Source of the DNA: CAUZEO01 sp963578625
GTDB lineage: Bacteria; Verrucomicrobiota; Kiritimatiellia; SLOV01
NCBI GenBank assembly: GCA_963578625.1
Contig: CAUZEO010000017.1
Span: 1 to 33,829, forward strand
Direction: 5' to 3'
Length of the DNA stretch: 33,829 nt
This document shows positions 8,593-17,151 of this stretch, piece by piece. Below the pieces are notes generated by a model. That model made no database searches. It was not told the DNA's origin and saw nothing but the letters and a program-made list of their open reading frames with translations. A program made the position numbers and the translations under genes. Every line of letters begins with the position of its first letter. Position 1 is the stretch's first letter.

Positions 8593-11500
8593 TGGGAAGC
8601 AATGATGAGAATGTCAGCGAATTTGAAGAGGATTTTCTGAAACCCGGCACTCCAAACGGTGGCTCCGCATTTGCTGCTGCAATCTTCGCAGCCTGTTTCG
8701 TAGCTGCGACAGTCTCGTCGGCCGAACAGCCCACACTACTGAATCCGCAGGCACAAGGATTCGGACCGGCCTCGGAACCGGGTCCTTTCGGGATCAACTG
8801 GGTGCTGGAAACGCCGCAGGCCGGCTCGGGCGAGATTATCCAGGCTGGCGGCGGGGTTCTTTGCCTGAAACTCAAGGGTGATGCAAACGACCTGTTCGTG
8901 CTTCGGCCCGCAGAGCCGATACCTGTTCCGGAGAGAACTCAGAGAATCAACATCTACACGTGCCTCGATCAGATTCCGTACCTGCGCTTTCAATGGCTGA
9001 TCGAAGGCGCCGATGGCGTCGAGCGGCCGTTTCAAGCGGATCTCGGCGCAGGAATCCACTGGCGCAAGACGTCCAGTGTCTGGGTAGGCGGCTTGCGAGA
9101 TTCATTTCCCGGCATAGGCAACGCAGCACCCGGCGGCGGACCCATGGGGCCCAGTGCGATCACAGGGCTTCGAGTGATTCTTGCCGATAAGACAAACGGT
9201 CAATGTTTCTTGCGTGATGCCGAGGCCGACACCGTGGACTACCTGAACCACGTCCGCTGGCAGATGTACCTGGGTCCTGAAGACGTTACGGGGTGGAGCA
9301 ACTTGCGCGGGCTGAATCCGTACGGGCCCGGCAAGACGCAGATTCCGGTCGATCTCGTAATCCAGGAGCCCGGGGAGTATCACCTTGGATGGTCGGTTCG
9401 AGATGTCTACCAGGGGCCCGTGGTCATGGCTGGTTCCAGGGATCTGGTGTGGACACGGCCCGGCCTGGAGCAGGCGTACGGGGAGCGGGTCGAACTGGAC
9501 TTGAAACGGACCGGCACCTACTGGATCGAGCTGCGGGCTTGGCGACCCGACGGTACCCTTGCCGGAGAGAGGAGCGTCCGGGTGGCTGTGGTCCGAGGCG
9601 AATCCGGCGCACCCGATCCTGTGAACTGGAGAGTGTTGCCACGCCTGAACGACGCTCGGGACGTGGGCATTCTCCGGCTGGACACGGGGCAGGAGAATCA
9701 CATCTATCCGGCCCAGGATGAGGTCGCGCTTCTGGCAAGAATCGTCCCTCACGGAGAAAGAGCACTTCCTGATGGAGCGGAGCTGAGGATGGTCGTTCGC
9801 AAAAATCTCCGCATTGACGCCTTACCCGGCCAGGTTCTCGATGAGCAGGTGTTTCCCATCGAGACAGCTGCCGGTCCTCTTGATCTGCAATGGCCATGGA
9901 AGGTTAAGGACAAGGGAGACGCCTATTTCCTTATTGCGGAACTGGTCAACGGCGAGCAGGTGCTGGATCGCCGGAAGCTGAAATTCGCCGTCCGCGATAT
10001 GCAGGGGGCGGAGAGAAAGACGCCAATGCGCCAGCCGGTCCTCAGTGACTTTGCCGGCGGCGGAAAACGGCTGATGACCACGGGCGACAACGGAACGTGG
10101 ACAGACCCGGCATGGGGGCCTTTTCTTGAAGTGTATGACAAAGCATGTGCGGGATGGAAGGAGGTTGGCCTCACCGGGATAAAGATGCTTCTTCAGCCGT
10201 GGGAAATCGCACCGCTGCCCGGATTTTTGCGAACACTCAATATCGACGAGCGGCTGACGATCGCCCGCAAGCACGGGTTGACCGCCGTGCTCGCACCGAC
10301 ACCGACGAACCATCGGTGGGATCCGGAGTGGCTGCCCTGGGCGTGCCAGGAGGACTTCCAGGGGCTTACGCAGTGGCGCCAGGAAATCTGGAATTCCGAG
10401 TACTATCCCGACCACAGTGACCCCGTCTACCGGGACTTTGTGCGGCGGAACCTCACGGACATCTATTCTCACATCCGGAACGATATGGATGTCGTGGCAT
10501 GGAACTACCAGACAGACATCTTCTTCGTAGATCACGGTGGGGGTCTCGCCGGGTATTCGGTTTCATCCCAGGAGTCCTTTCGTCGCTTTCTGCGGGAGAA
10601 GCTGAAGCTGTCGTTGAGCCAGGTGAATGAGCGCTATGGTTCTGAATACGCGTCGTGGGGTGACGTGATGATTCCCATGCCTGAGCTGGACCGGGAGGCA
10701 TGGAACAAGACGAACTACGCCCGCGACTTGATGGCTTTCAAGAACGAAGTGGTTCGCGAGTTCTATATGGACCTCTTTACCAGAACACTTCGAGCCGAAG
10801 GGGACACCCGGCCCACGTCCTTCTATCATCCGTACTGGGGAATCGATGAGGACTACTATTCGAGGGAGGTGTTCGCAAGCGGTGGATACGCCAGTACCGG
10901 ACATGGAGATACCCCGGTAAAATGCGTTCATTACGCGGACCGCGCATTTCTGAACAACAGCATCTGGCAGGCTGAATACCAGGCGATCGTCCCCGGACCG
11001 AAGCAGGGAAAGTGGGACGCCGATACAATCGTCGCGGGCATGCTGCTGTTCGGCGGGGCAAGCATGCACTTGAACATGTTCTACAACGTATTGCACCCTC
11101 AACACCAAACGCCGACTGTTTCAGCAGGACTGGAACGACAGAGGATATGGAGCGGCGTACTGGCGGAAATGGCCACCGCGGTAATCCCGAAAATCAACTT
11201 TGCCGGCTATGAGGATAAGTCTCTCTATTCCCTGTTCCGGTACCGGGCCCAGGTTCCGAATCACATGCTGCGTGACTATTACCCGCAGGAATCATGGGAT
11301 GACCGCACCTGCCTGATCCTTACGAACCCTGAAATCAGCCCGGAAGGGCTTCGGAAAGTGAAAGCCTTTGTAAAACGGGGTGGCCGTCTGGTGTTCCTGG
11401 ATCCCGCGGCGGCAAGCCGCTTCACCGGCGAAAGCGGCGACCCCACAGGCCTGCTTTCCTTTCTCGGTTGGGGCGGCACAGTCGAAACCCGAGATCCCGG

Positions 11501-12101
11501 GCAGGACGAAGTGGAAGCGACAAGCGAACGAGCCCTGTTTGTCCGGGAGAAGATTCTGCGCCTCCTGGGCCGTCCCCCGGAACAGGTGGAGATCCCCGCC
11601 GGAGCAACGGTTGAGGCCCGGTTCCAAACCGGGCAGCCGGCCGTTGTACGCTTCTCCCACGGCAATGGGGAGGTCCTGGTCTTCGTTCGTCCACTGAATG
11701 TCGCATACTACATGACGAGGGCAGACCCTCTCTTTATCGATGATCTTCTCACCTGGACGGGTTCGAAACGCTGGGTGCAAGTCCATCCCAACACGGGCGA
11801 GTATGTCACCAACTATCTGCGCTCGGGCGAAACGCGATACCTGGTGCTTCATCGAGAGGTTCCCGAAAAGCAATACGGTTTTCTGTGGTGGGCGAAGACA
11901 GATATGAAATCCAGTCCTGAACCCGTCAAGACACGGCTGTCCGCCTTCCATCTGCCCGCCGGCCGCTACAGGGTTACCCGCCTTGGCCCGGAAGGCGCCG
12001 AGCCCGGGGAGATGACTCGCGAACAACTGGAAGCAGGCATCGAAACAGAGATCGGCTGGGCGCAGTTGATCGTGTGGCGACTTGATCCGATTCAGCGGTA
12101 G
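8592..12101 (+). CDS. Large secreted GH42-like glycoside hydrolase
   Basis: An ORF of 1169 residues. After an atypical acidic N-terminus comes a signal-peptide core (AFAAAIFAACFVAATVSSA, cut before EQPTLL). Residues ~50-500 are beta-sandwich modules. A TIM barrel follows (~500-860) with DERLTIARKHGLTAVLAP, then FRRFLREKLKLSLSQVNERYGSEYASW, which resembles the GH42 beta-galactosidase pattern of an N-x-x-Y/W-G-x-x-x-x-x-W helix. A Rossmann-like trimerisation domain sits near 910-960 (TCLILTNPEISPEGL, GGRLVFLDPAAA), then a C-terminal beta domain. Where GH42 enzymes usually have a W-x-x-D-N-E acid/base motif, this protein reads WNYQTD, so activity is uncertain. The start is suspect: the Shine-Dalgarno serves ATG 8590 in another frame, and one extra T in the T-run at 8633-8636 would fuse the basic leader to this frame and give a perfect signal peptide. 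It stands alone between a divergent operon and the dehydrogenase gene. Confidence 0.75.
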   Translation: MGSNDENVSEFEEDFLKPGTPNGGSAFAAAIFAACFVAATVSSAEQPTLLNPQAQGFGPASEPGPFGINWVLETPQAGSGEIIQAGGGVLCLKLKGDANDLFVLRPAEPIPVPERTQRINIYTCLDQIPYLRFQWLIEGADGVERPFQADLGAGIHWRKTSSVWVGGLRDSFPGIGNAAPGGGPMGPSAITGLRVILADKTNGQCFLRDAEADTVDYLNHVRWQMYLGPEDVTGWSNLRGLNPYGPGKTQIPVDLVIQEPGEYHLGWSVRDVYQGPVVMAGSRDLVWTRPGLEQAYGERVELDLKRTGTYWIELRAWRPDGTLAGERSVRVAVVRGESGAPDPVNWRVLPRLNDARDVGILRLDTGQENHIYPAQDEVALLARIVPHGERALPDGAELRMVVRKNLRIDALPGQVLDEQVFPIETAAGPLDLQWPWKVKDKGDAYFLIAELVNGEQVLDRRKLKFAVRDMQGAERKTPMRQPVLSDFAGGGKRLMTTGDNGTWTDPAWGPFLEVYDKACAGWKEVGLTGIKMLLQPWEIAPLPGFLRTLNIDERLTIARKHGLTAVLAPTPTNHRWDPEWLPWACQEDFQGLTQWRQEIWNSEYYPDHSDPVYRDFVRRNLTDIYSHIRNDMDVVAWNYQTDIFFVDHGGGLAGYSVSSQESFRRFLREKLKLSLSQVNERYGSEYASWGDVMIPMPELDREAWNKTNYARDLMAFKNEVVREFYMDLFTRTLRAEGDTRPTSFYHPYWGIDEDYYSREVFASGGYASTGHGDTPVKCVHYADRAFLNNSIWQAEYQAIVPGPKQGKWDADTIVAGMLLFGGASMHLNMFYNVLHPQHQTPTVSAGLERQRIWSGVLAEMATAVIPKINFAGYEDKSLYSLFRYRAQVPNHMLRDYYPQESWDDRTCLILTNPEISPEGLRKVKAFVKRGGRLVFLDPAAASRFTGESGDPTGLLSFLGWGGTVETRDPGQDEVEATSERALFVREKILRLLGRPPEQVEIPAGATVEARFQTGQPAVVRFSHGNGEVLVFVRPLNVAYYMTRADPLFIDDLLTWTGSKRWVQVHPNTGEYVTNYLRSGETRYLVLHREVPEKQYGFLWWAKTDMKSSPEPVKTRLSAFHLPAGRYRVTRLGPEGAEPGEMTREQLEAGIETEIGWAQLIVWRLDPIQR

Positions 12102-12181
12102 ATTGTCCGCACGATCCGCGCCCGGTGCATGTGTTTTGCGATTGAATCACGGAGCGAGATGCGCTTGTCTGTCAATAAGCC

Positions 12182-13234
12182 ATGTACACTTTTCAGCTGA
12201 CCAGTCCGAACCAGGGGGCCTACCTCGAGATCGACCGGCCCGTGCCCGGGGAGGACGAAGTTCTGATCCGTGTCCACCGGGCGGGGTTGTGCGGGACCGA
12301 CGTGGAGATGTGGCGCGGGACGATGCCTTACTTCAAGCTGGGCTGGGCGCAGTATCCGGTCGTGCTCGGGCACGAGTGGTCCGGGACGGTGGTGGAGGCA
12401 GGGAGCAGGGTCGAAGACTTCCAGGCCGGCGACCCTGTCACCGGCGATGTCAGCATCGGTTGTGGTCGCTGTGTGAACTGCATGCGAGGCCTGTACAACA
12501 TCTGCATGGTGAAGCAGGAGGTTGGACTCTGCCGAGGGAAGCAGGGGGCATTCGCGCAGTACCTGACCATGCCCGCCCGCCACACCTACCGGCTGCCGGA
12601 CGGCGTGGACCTCGACGACGGCGCGCTGGTCGAGCCGGCCGCCACGGTGGTGAAGGCGATCCGCAAAGTCGGGTTCGAGCCGGGCGCGACGGTTCTGGTG
12701 GCGGGAGACGGTCCGATCGGCCTGCTGGCGATGCAGGCGGCGATCGCCTACGGCGCGGGCTGGGTGGTGATGAGCGGCGCGAGCCCCTCGAAACTGGACC
12801 TGGCTCGTCAACTCGGCGCACACGCGGCAATCGACGTGACGCGGGAGGATCCGGTGACGTTCATCAACGATCACACCCGGGGCGTCGGCGTGGATTACGC
12901 CATCGAGGCAAGCGGCCATCCGGCCGCATTGAAGCAGTGCCTGGAGGCGACCCGCCAGGGCGGAACGGTGTCGGTGGTCGGCATCTACGAGCAGCCGATC
13001 GACGGCCTCGACATGGGCATGGTCGTCGTGCGCGATCTGACGCTCTGTTGCTCCGTCGCCAGCCCGAACGCGTTCGAGCCGACGTTACGTTGGATGGCGG
13101 CGGGCAAGATCAAAACGAAACCTCTGGTGACGCACGTGCTCGACCTGGCCGAAGTCCCCAAGGCGCTCGAAATCCAGCAGACCCAGCCCGAGGAACGGAT
13201 CAAGATCCACCTGCGTCCACCGGTGGATGAATGA
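12182..13234 (+). CDS. Zinc-dependent medium-chain dehydrogenase (sorbitol/threonine dehydrogenase-like)
   Basis: A complete 350-residue MDR enzyme. Catalytic zinc ligands are visible: C37 in GLCGTD, H64-E65 in GHEWSG and E151 in LVEPAA. Structural zinc ligands are C94, C97, C100 and C108 in the CGRCVNC...C loop. The nucleotide-binding motif VAGDGPIG lies near residue 175. It oxidises a secondary alcohol of a sugar, polyol or amino alcohol with NAD(P)+; the exact substrate cannot be read. ATG 12182 has no good Shine-Dalgarno. A GGAG at 12151-12154 precedes another ATG (12159), which opens a 13-codon ORF ending inside this gene's fifth or sixth codon and could be a leader. The stop overlaps the next gene's ATG (ATGA at 13231-13234), so the pair is translationally coupled and this enzyme probably acts on a product of the neighbouring glycosidase. 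A 382-codon ORF in another frame here is an Arg/Gly-rich shadow. Confidence 0.92.
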   Translation: MYTFQLTSPNQGAYLEIDRPVPGEDEVLIRVHRAGLCGTDVEMWRGTMPYFKLGWAQYPVVLGHEWSGTVVEAGSRVEDFQAGDPVTGDVSIGCGRCVNCMRGLYNICMVKQEVGLCRGKQGAFAQYLTMPARHTYRLPDGVDLDDGALVEPAATVVKAIRKVGFEPGATVLVAGDGPIGLLAMQAAIAYGAGWVVMSGASPSKLDLARQLGAHAAIDVTREDPVTFINDHTRGVGVDYAIEASGHPAALKQCLEATRQGGTVSVVGIYEQPIDGLDMGMVVVRDLTLCCSVASPNAFEPTLRWMAAGKIKTKPLVTHVLDLAEVPKALEIQQTQPEERIKIHLRPPVDE

Positions 13235-15315
13235 TGGCTGAGTTAGAGCGAACCGAGCGTGAACTTCAAGTCACGCTGGCCAACGGCTTCGAGATTGATT
13301 TCAAGATCGCCAACGGCAACCTGCTGGGGATCGGCAGGGTGTGCTATCGGGGTCGCGACCTGCGCAATCCGGATTACACCATCCGCCCGTTTCTGAAGAG
13401 CATCGATGGGCAGGTCTTCGAACAGTTCCGGTTGGTCGATGCACAGGCAGAGGGGGGCACCGTTCGAATTACGACAGAGGTGATCCCCAGCCTGGCCGCC
13501 GAGCTGGAATGGCAGGACACGTTCAATCGCCAGTTCGTGACGATGCCGCGTCCCGAAGAGTTCGCCGTCCCGGCCGAACTCGTTTGGGAAGTGGAGGAAT
13601 ACTCACAGAGCGTATACGGGAAGGAGGTGCCGGGGTTCACCTATTCGTTTTGCCTCAGCAGCGACGCGGAGTTCCACACCTACATCGAGCAGGGCACCTG
13701 GGAGATTGATCAACTGGCGGCGCCGGTCACGGTGATCGCGGCTCGGGCCGGCGGCGTCCCCTGGGAGGCGCGCGTGGGTGCAGGTGACCTGTTCTACACG
13801 CACGAGGGGATCGATTTCGGGCCGGGGGAGAACTCTTCCATCCAGTTGCGGGAGGGGTTGACCATCCCCGAGGAAACCGTCGTCTGGCAAATGATGCCGC
13901 GCGGTTCGGGCAGCCAGGTGTTCGATTTCCAGGCCGGCGGCGCCGGGTGGCTGGCGATGTACAACCCGGTTCCCGGTTACATCCAGGCCTGCATGCGCAA
14001 GGAGCCGGCCGCACCGGTCATCGCTCACCTGGAACGTCATTTTTTCCCGCGTCGTAAGGGAGTCGAGAGCGGGAAGAAAGTCGTGCTGGCCCATTTCCCG
14101 GAAGGCGGAATGAGCCTGGAGGAGATTCGCGACGACTGGAGCGATGTCTTCGATACGGTCAACAACCTGTGGCGGGGACACTTCCACTACCCGGAGGATC
14201 ACCCGGACACGGCCTACTCGCCCAACATGTGGATGGGCACGCTCGAGGCCGAGCCTCTTGCGTATCGCCGGGTGTTGGACATGATACCCATCCTGGCCAC
14301 GTACGGGGTCCGGCGGCTCTATTCGGGCCAATGGTGGAAGAGCCACTTCACCGAAGGCGTGTCGGACCACAACTGCTGCCACATCCTGGAGTACACCAAG
14401 TCGGAAAAGCACGGCGGAAACGCCCTCCTGAAAGAGTTCTGCGACGTCGCCCACCGCCATGGCATGGAGGTGTACGTGTGGTTTCTCGGCATGGTCTCCC
14501 GCGAATCGCCGATGCACGCCGGGCATCCCGATTGGGTGTGCCTGGATCGGAACGGGAAGCCGACGATGGGCATCGAGTACCCGACGCTCTGCTGCATGGA
14601 TTACAATTCCGGCTGGGCCGACTACTTCGCCGAGCGCGTGCTCGCGATCCAGGAGGAGTGCGGCATCGACGGCATCTTCATCGACAGCTACCACAACCTG
14701 AACTTCCAGCCGATCAACTACGCCGACGAGAAACTCCGCACCAATATGCCTGCCCTTGTGGAGTGGCAGCGCCGTCTCCGCAAAGCGGGGCTGGGCATCA
14801 TGATCGAGACCCAGGGCATCTTCGGCACATCATTGAACTGGTTGGACCGCGGCCATCGCAAGACGGAAGCCAATCGCGGCCTCGAGCACACCTTGTACAA
14901 GAACATGGCTTGCATTAAAACCGACTGGATCCTCAGCGGGCGCATCGACGAGTCGTTCTGCTATCGCGCGACCGCCAACAACGGGCCGATCCGGCTGGAG
15001 ACGGATTTCTGGGAATTGGAAGAAGTCACGTTCCCCAGGGAGGCCTGGGAGGGATTTCTTTCCAGGATCAATCACGACTATCAGGCAGTGCGCGACCGAA
15101 TGATCCGTCGCCGAACGTTGAGCGCGGACCGCGGCGTGGAGTGGCTTGACACAGATCGCAAACAAGTGAGGGTCTTGTTCAGCTTCGCCGACTTCTCCTA
15201 TGCACCCCCTCCCGGCCTGCGCGTGTTCGATGTGACCGATGGCTGTGACGTACCCGTGGCGGATGGCAAAACAGCGGTGCGGACGCATCACACGTACCGG
15301 CTGGATCCCGTGTGA
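13231..15315 (+). CDS. GH36/GH31-like glycoside hydrolase
   Basis: A 694-residue protein without a signal peptide. Residues 1-~300 are a beta-sandwich (ELQVTLANGFEIDFKIANGNLLGIG) typical of the N-terminal domain of clan-D enzymes. Residues ~320-600 form a TIM barrel with YGVRRLYSGQWWKSH, GMEVYVWFLGMVSRESP, HPDWVCLDRNGKPTMG and CGIDGIFIDSYHNLNF; D485 in FIDSY sits where the nucleophile of GH36/GH31-type barrels lies. A short beta domain ends the protein. The opening reads ATGATG, and the first ATG overlaps the stop of the dehydrogenase gene by four bases, so the two are co-translated. I infer an intracellular alpha-glycosidase-like enzyme whose sugar product, or a derivative of it, is oxidised by that dehydrogenase; both substrate and activity are unproven. 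It is clearly different from the 4118-5797 enzyme and not a tandem copy. Confidence 0.72.
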   Translation: MMAELERTERELQVTLANGFEIDFKIANGNLLGIGRVCYRGRDLRNPDYTIRPFLKSIDGQVFEQFRLVDAQAEGGTVRITTEVIPSLAAELEWQDTFNRQFVTMPRPEEFAVPAELVWEVEEYSQSVYGKEVPGFTYSFCLSSDAEFHTYIEQGTWEIDQLAAPVTVIAARAGGVPWEARVGAGDLFYTHEGIDFGPGENSSIQLREGLTIPEETVVWQMMPRGSGSQVFDFQAGGAGWLAMYNPVPGYIQACMRKEPAAPVIAHLERHFFPRRKGVESGKKVVLAHFPEGGMSLEEIRDDWSDVFDTVNNLWRGHFHYPEDHPDTAYSPNMWMGTLEAEPLAYRRVLDMIPILATYGVRRLYSGQWWKSHFTEGVSDHNCCHILEYTKSEKHGGNALLKEFCDVAHRHGMEVYVWFLGMVSRESPMHAGHPDWVCLDRNGKPTMGIEYPTLCCMDYNSGWADYFAERVLAIQEECGIDGIFIDSYHNLNFQPINYADEKLRTNMPALVEWQRRLRKAGLGIMIETQGIFGTSLNWLDRGHRKTEANRGLEHTLYKNMACIKTDWILSGRIDESFCYRATANNGPIRLETDFWELEEVTFPREAWEGFLSRINHDYQAVRDRMIRRRTLSADRGVEWLDTDRKQVRVLFSFADFSYAPPPGLRVFDVTDGCDVPVADGKTAVRTHHTYRLDPV

Positions 15316-15710
15316 TAAGAAATTGCTTTTCGGGCGGTATGGACATGTGTGCGTCTCGTTGCCGCAGGAGGCACACATCAACACGGTGCGGGAGTACGGA
15401 CATCCATGACCGGGAGGAGGGAATGAGCGACTGATACGTTAACGAGGACAACCAGGAGGAACAAGAGACGTGCGGTCCGCTGGAATAGCCAGTACAGCAC
15501 CGTGGGCGGGCGCGTGCTTGAGTCCGCCGCTTCATCCGCCTACGCTTCCCCGGCCACCATGAACACCGGAATCCCCTTCCGGGCTACCGGCGGCACCGAC
15601 ATTCACTGCGACTCCGGGTGACTGCGTACGAGCGGATGGCTTCCGGGGCCGATGACTCCCCAAATATGCATCTTACTGATAGACTTTTGCTAGACTTTGC
15701 CGACCGGGAA

Positions 15711-15780
15711 CGGAAGAGCACGGAAGAGCACGGAAGAGCACGGAAGAGCACGGAAGAGCATGGAAGAGCATGGAAGCACA
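15711..15780. repeat. 10-bp tandem repeat (CGGAAGAGCA)
   Basis: Five perfect copies of CGGAAGAGCA (15711-15760) are followed by TGGAAGAGCA (15761-15770) and a degraded TGGAAGCACA (15771-15780). The unit is about one helical turn. A 65-codon ORF across it starts with GTG at 15618 and encodes only low-complexity Glu/Arg/His residues, so I do not call it a gene. There are no spacers, so it is not a CRISPR array. Confidence 0.95.
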
Positions 15781-16100
15781 ATTTCTTCGTGGATTTTGAT
15801 TTTTCGCTGCTATGAAGGCACTTAAAGCAGTCTTCCAGCCCGAGCCGGTGCAAGAAAGGAAAGTGAAAAATGAATGATTGGCGGATCCCCGACTGATCGG
15901 TTTCAATTCGCTAAAGCATGAACGACTACCGCACGCTGAAGCTGCTCAAGCGTGCCGCCGCCGATCAATAACCAAACAGGGCCTGGCCCGAATGGCACTG
16001 ACGTAAGACCTCATCATCATCAATTCATTCTGGGAAACGGCAGGGACCGCCTCCAGAAGTGTGCCAACATCCTGAAAAGCACGAAGACATGAATTTGGAG

Positions 16101-16117
16101 ACGGCGGCCCCCGCCGT
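16101..16117. repeat. Short perfect GC hairpin
   Basis: ACGGCGG (16101-16107) pairs perfectly with CCGCCGT (16111-16117) around a CCC loop. There is no T-run on either side. It could be part of a dispersed intergenic element or a weak terminator; function unknown. Confidence 0.5.
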
Positions 16118-16217
16118 ATTGAGAATGAATGGGTCATGAAAGGACCCTATCGGAGCGACAGCTTAAGTCCGCGACATTCGGGCCTGGCCCCCACGCTTCC
16201 CCACGGGGAAGAGTGCG

Positions 16218-16424
16218 GTGTTCGGTCCGCACGTGCCGCTCTACTTCAACCGGTACCTCACGCACGGTGACCTGCCCCGGGAAGTGGAACGCATTCGCGA
16301 TGACGAACGGTTCTGCGGGTTCATCTTCTACGAGACCTACTCTTTTCTCGATTATCACCCGGACGGAAAGGTGTCCATGAAGCCGGACTTCAACGTCGGG
16401 GAGGCGATGGCAGCCGCGGGCTAG
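16218..16424 (+). pseudogene. C-terminal fragment of a glycosidase-like protein
   Basis: A 68-residue frame opening at GTG 16218 reads like the last part of a TIM-barrel hydrolase: FGPHVPLYFNRYLTHGDL, then DDERFCGFIFYETYSFLDY, then PDGKVSMKPDFNVGEAM. GFIFYE followed by an aromatic-rich strand is typical of the eighth strand of such barrels. No matching N-terminal part is found upstream in any frame, there is no ribosome site, and the flanks are gene-poor. I therefore read it as a truncated remnant; a real small protein is less likely. Which family it came from is not clear. Confidence 0.4.
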
Positions 16425-16442
16425 GCGATCAAGGAGGGGCAC

Positions 16443-16471
16443 TTGACAGGACCTCACCTGCGTTATAACAT
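16443..16471 (+). promoter_or_regulatory. Sigma70-type promoter of the toxin-antitoxin operon, with overlapping palindrome
   Basis: A perfect -35 box TTGACA (16443-16448) is followed by TATAAC (16464-16469, 15-bp spacer) or TAACAT (16466-16471, 17-bp spacer). The perfect palindrome GTTATAAC (16462-16469) covers the -10 box, and CAGG/CCTG (16447-16450, 16457-16460) flank its upstream side. Such symmetry is where an AbrB/MazE-type antitoxin would bind for autorepression, which is an inference. Confidence 0.55.
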
Positions 16472-16506
16472 TGTTTGCACGCTTCAATCCGAAAAGCGAG
16501 GCCGAA

Positions 16507-16734
16507 ATGATCAAAAAACTGCGCAAGCAAGGAAATGGGCAGGTGTTGCCCATCGATCGAAGCATCATGGAATCCATGGCGATCGATATGGATACGCCTC
16601 TTCAGATCACGGTTAGCGGTAATACCCTGGTCGTGACACCTGTTCATGTGGGAGCAGGAGAGAAAAAGGTGCGAGCTTCTGTCAGCAAGATGCGAAAGCG
16701 TTACGGCAAGACCCTCAAGAATCTTGCCAAGTGA
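16507..16734 (+). CDS. AbrB/MazE-like antitoxin
   Basis: A 75-residue protein with the swapped-hairpin AbrB pattern at its N-terminus: MIKKLRKQGNGQVLPIDRSIMESMAIDMDTPLQITVSGNTLVVTP. R/K-x-G-N-G-Q-V-L-P-I and the hydrophobic L-x-V-x-x-x-x-L-V-V strand are typical of MazE/AbrB DNA-binding domains. The basic C-terminus (SKMRKRYGKTLKNLAK) probably binds and neutralises the toxin. The start is ATG 16507, with GAGG at 16498-16501 five bases upstream; an in-frame TTG at 16471 has no ribosome site and overlaps the promoter. The stop TGA shares its last base with the ATG of the Doc gene, the usual overlap in type II toxin-antitoxin pairs. Doc toxins are classically paired with Phd; an AbrB-type partner is less classical but known for Doc-family toxins. 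Confidence 0.82.
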   Translation: MIKKLRKQGNGQVLPIDRSIMESMAIDMDTPLQITVSGNTLVVTPVHVGAGEKKVRASVSKMRKRYGKTLKNLAK

Positions 16735-17129
16735 TGGATCCGCCCATCTTTCTGAGTGTGGCGGACGTTCTCTCCTTGCACGCCGACACCATGAGCGAAG
16801 AAGGCGGTCTGGGAGGCCTTCGGGATGCCGCGCTGCTGGAATCGGCGGTGATGATGCCACAGCAGCAATTTGGAGGGTCATTTCTTCATCCCCACCTTCA
16901 TGAAATGGCGACGGCATACCTGTTCCATCTGGCCAACAACCACCCGTTCGCAGATGGCAACAAGCGCGTGGCAGCCATGGCCGCATTCGTCTTTCTCGAT
17001 CTGAACGGATACGATCTAGTGGCCCGGCCAAAGGACTTTGAAAAAACCGTGTTCGGGGTGGCCGCCGGACAATTGACGAAAAGCGACCTGACAAGCAAAC
17101 TCGAATCGAACATTCGCGAACGTTCGTAA
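16734..17129 (+). CDS. doc: Death-on-curing (Doc) family toxin, Fic fold
   Basis: A 131-residue Fic/Doc protein. The family signature HPFADGNKR (about residues 65-73) is intact, including the catalytic histidine, the acidic residue that binds Mg2+ and the N-K-R anion-binding end. It is preceded by the helix HEMATAYLFHLANN and followed by AAMAAFVFLDLNGYDL, both typical of Doc. Classical Doc phosphorylates EF-Tu and halts translation, while longer Fic proteins AMPylate targets; size and motif favour Doc. The start is ATG 16734, overlapping the antitoxin stop by one base; a GTG three bases upstream is possible. The next gene, a double ADP-ribosylglycohydrolase, starts 22 bp after the stop on the same strand. 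Confidence 0.92.
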   Translation: MDPPIFLSVADVLSLHADTMSEEGGLGGLRDAALLESAVMMPQQQFGGSFLHPHLHEMATAYLFHLANNHPFADGNKRVAAMAAFVFLDLNGYDLVARPKDFEKTVFGVAAGQLTKSDLTSKLESNIRERS

Positions 17130-17151
17130 GGACAAGAAGGAAATCACAACC

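Larger units (their letters stand above)
15316..16217. other. Gene-poor, decayed stretch (about 900 bp)
   Basis: No credible gene is seen. The stretch holds a hairpin at 15345-15378 (ATGTGTGC with GCACACAT, 18-base loop, no T-run), the 10-bp tandem repeat at 15711-15780, an 18-codon frame at 15918 (MNDYRTLKLLKRAAADQ) that reads like a gene end, and a GC hairpin at 16101-16117. Short ORFs here lack ribosome sites or domain patterns. It looks like a scar of lost genes between the glycosidase operon and the toxin-antitoxin module. Confidence 0.6.

Noticed and set aside
12082..13230. 382-codon plus-strand ORF overlapping the dehydrogenase
   Set aside because: Arg/Gly/Pro-rich frame-shifted shadow; the dehydrogenase frame has all zinc and nucleotide-binding motifs.
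15711..15780. Repeat considered as a CRISPR array
   Set aside because: Units are 10 bp and directly adjacent, with no spacers and no cas genes.
15618..15815. Small ORF across the 10-bp tandem repeat
   Set aside because: GTG start without a ribosome site, and low-complexity translation of the repeat; likely chance.
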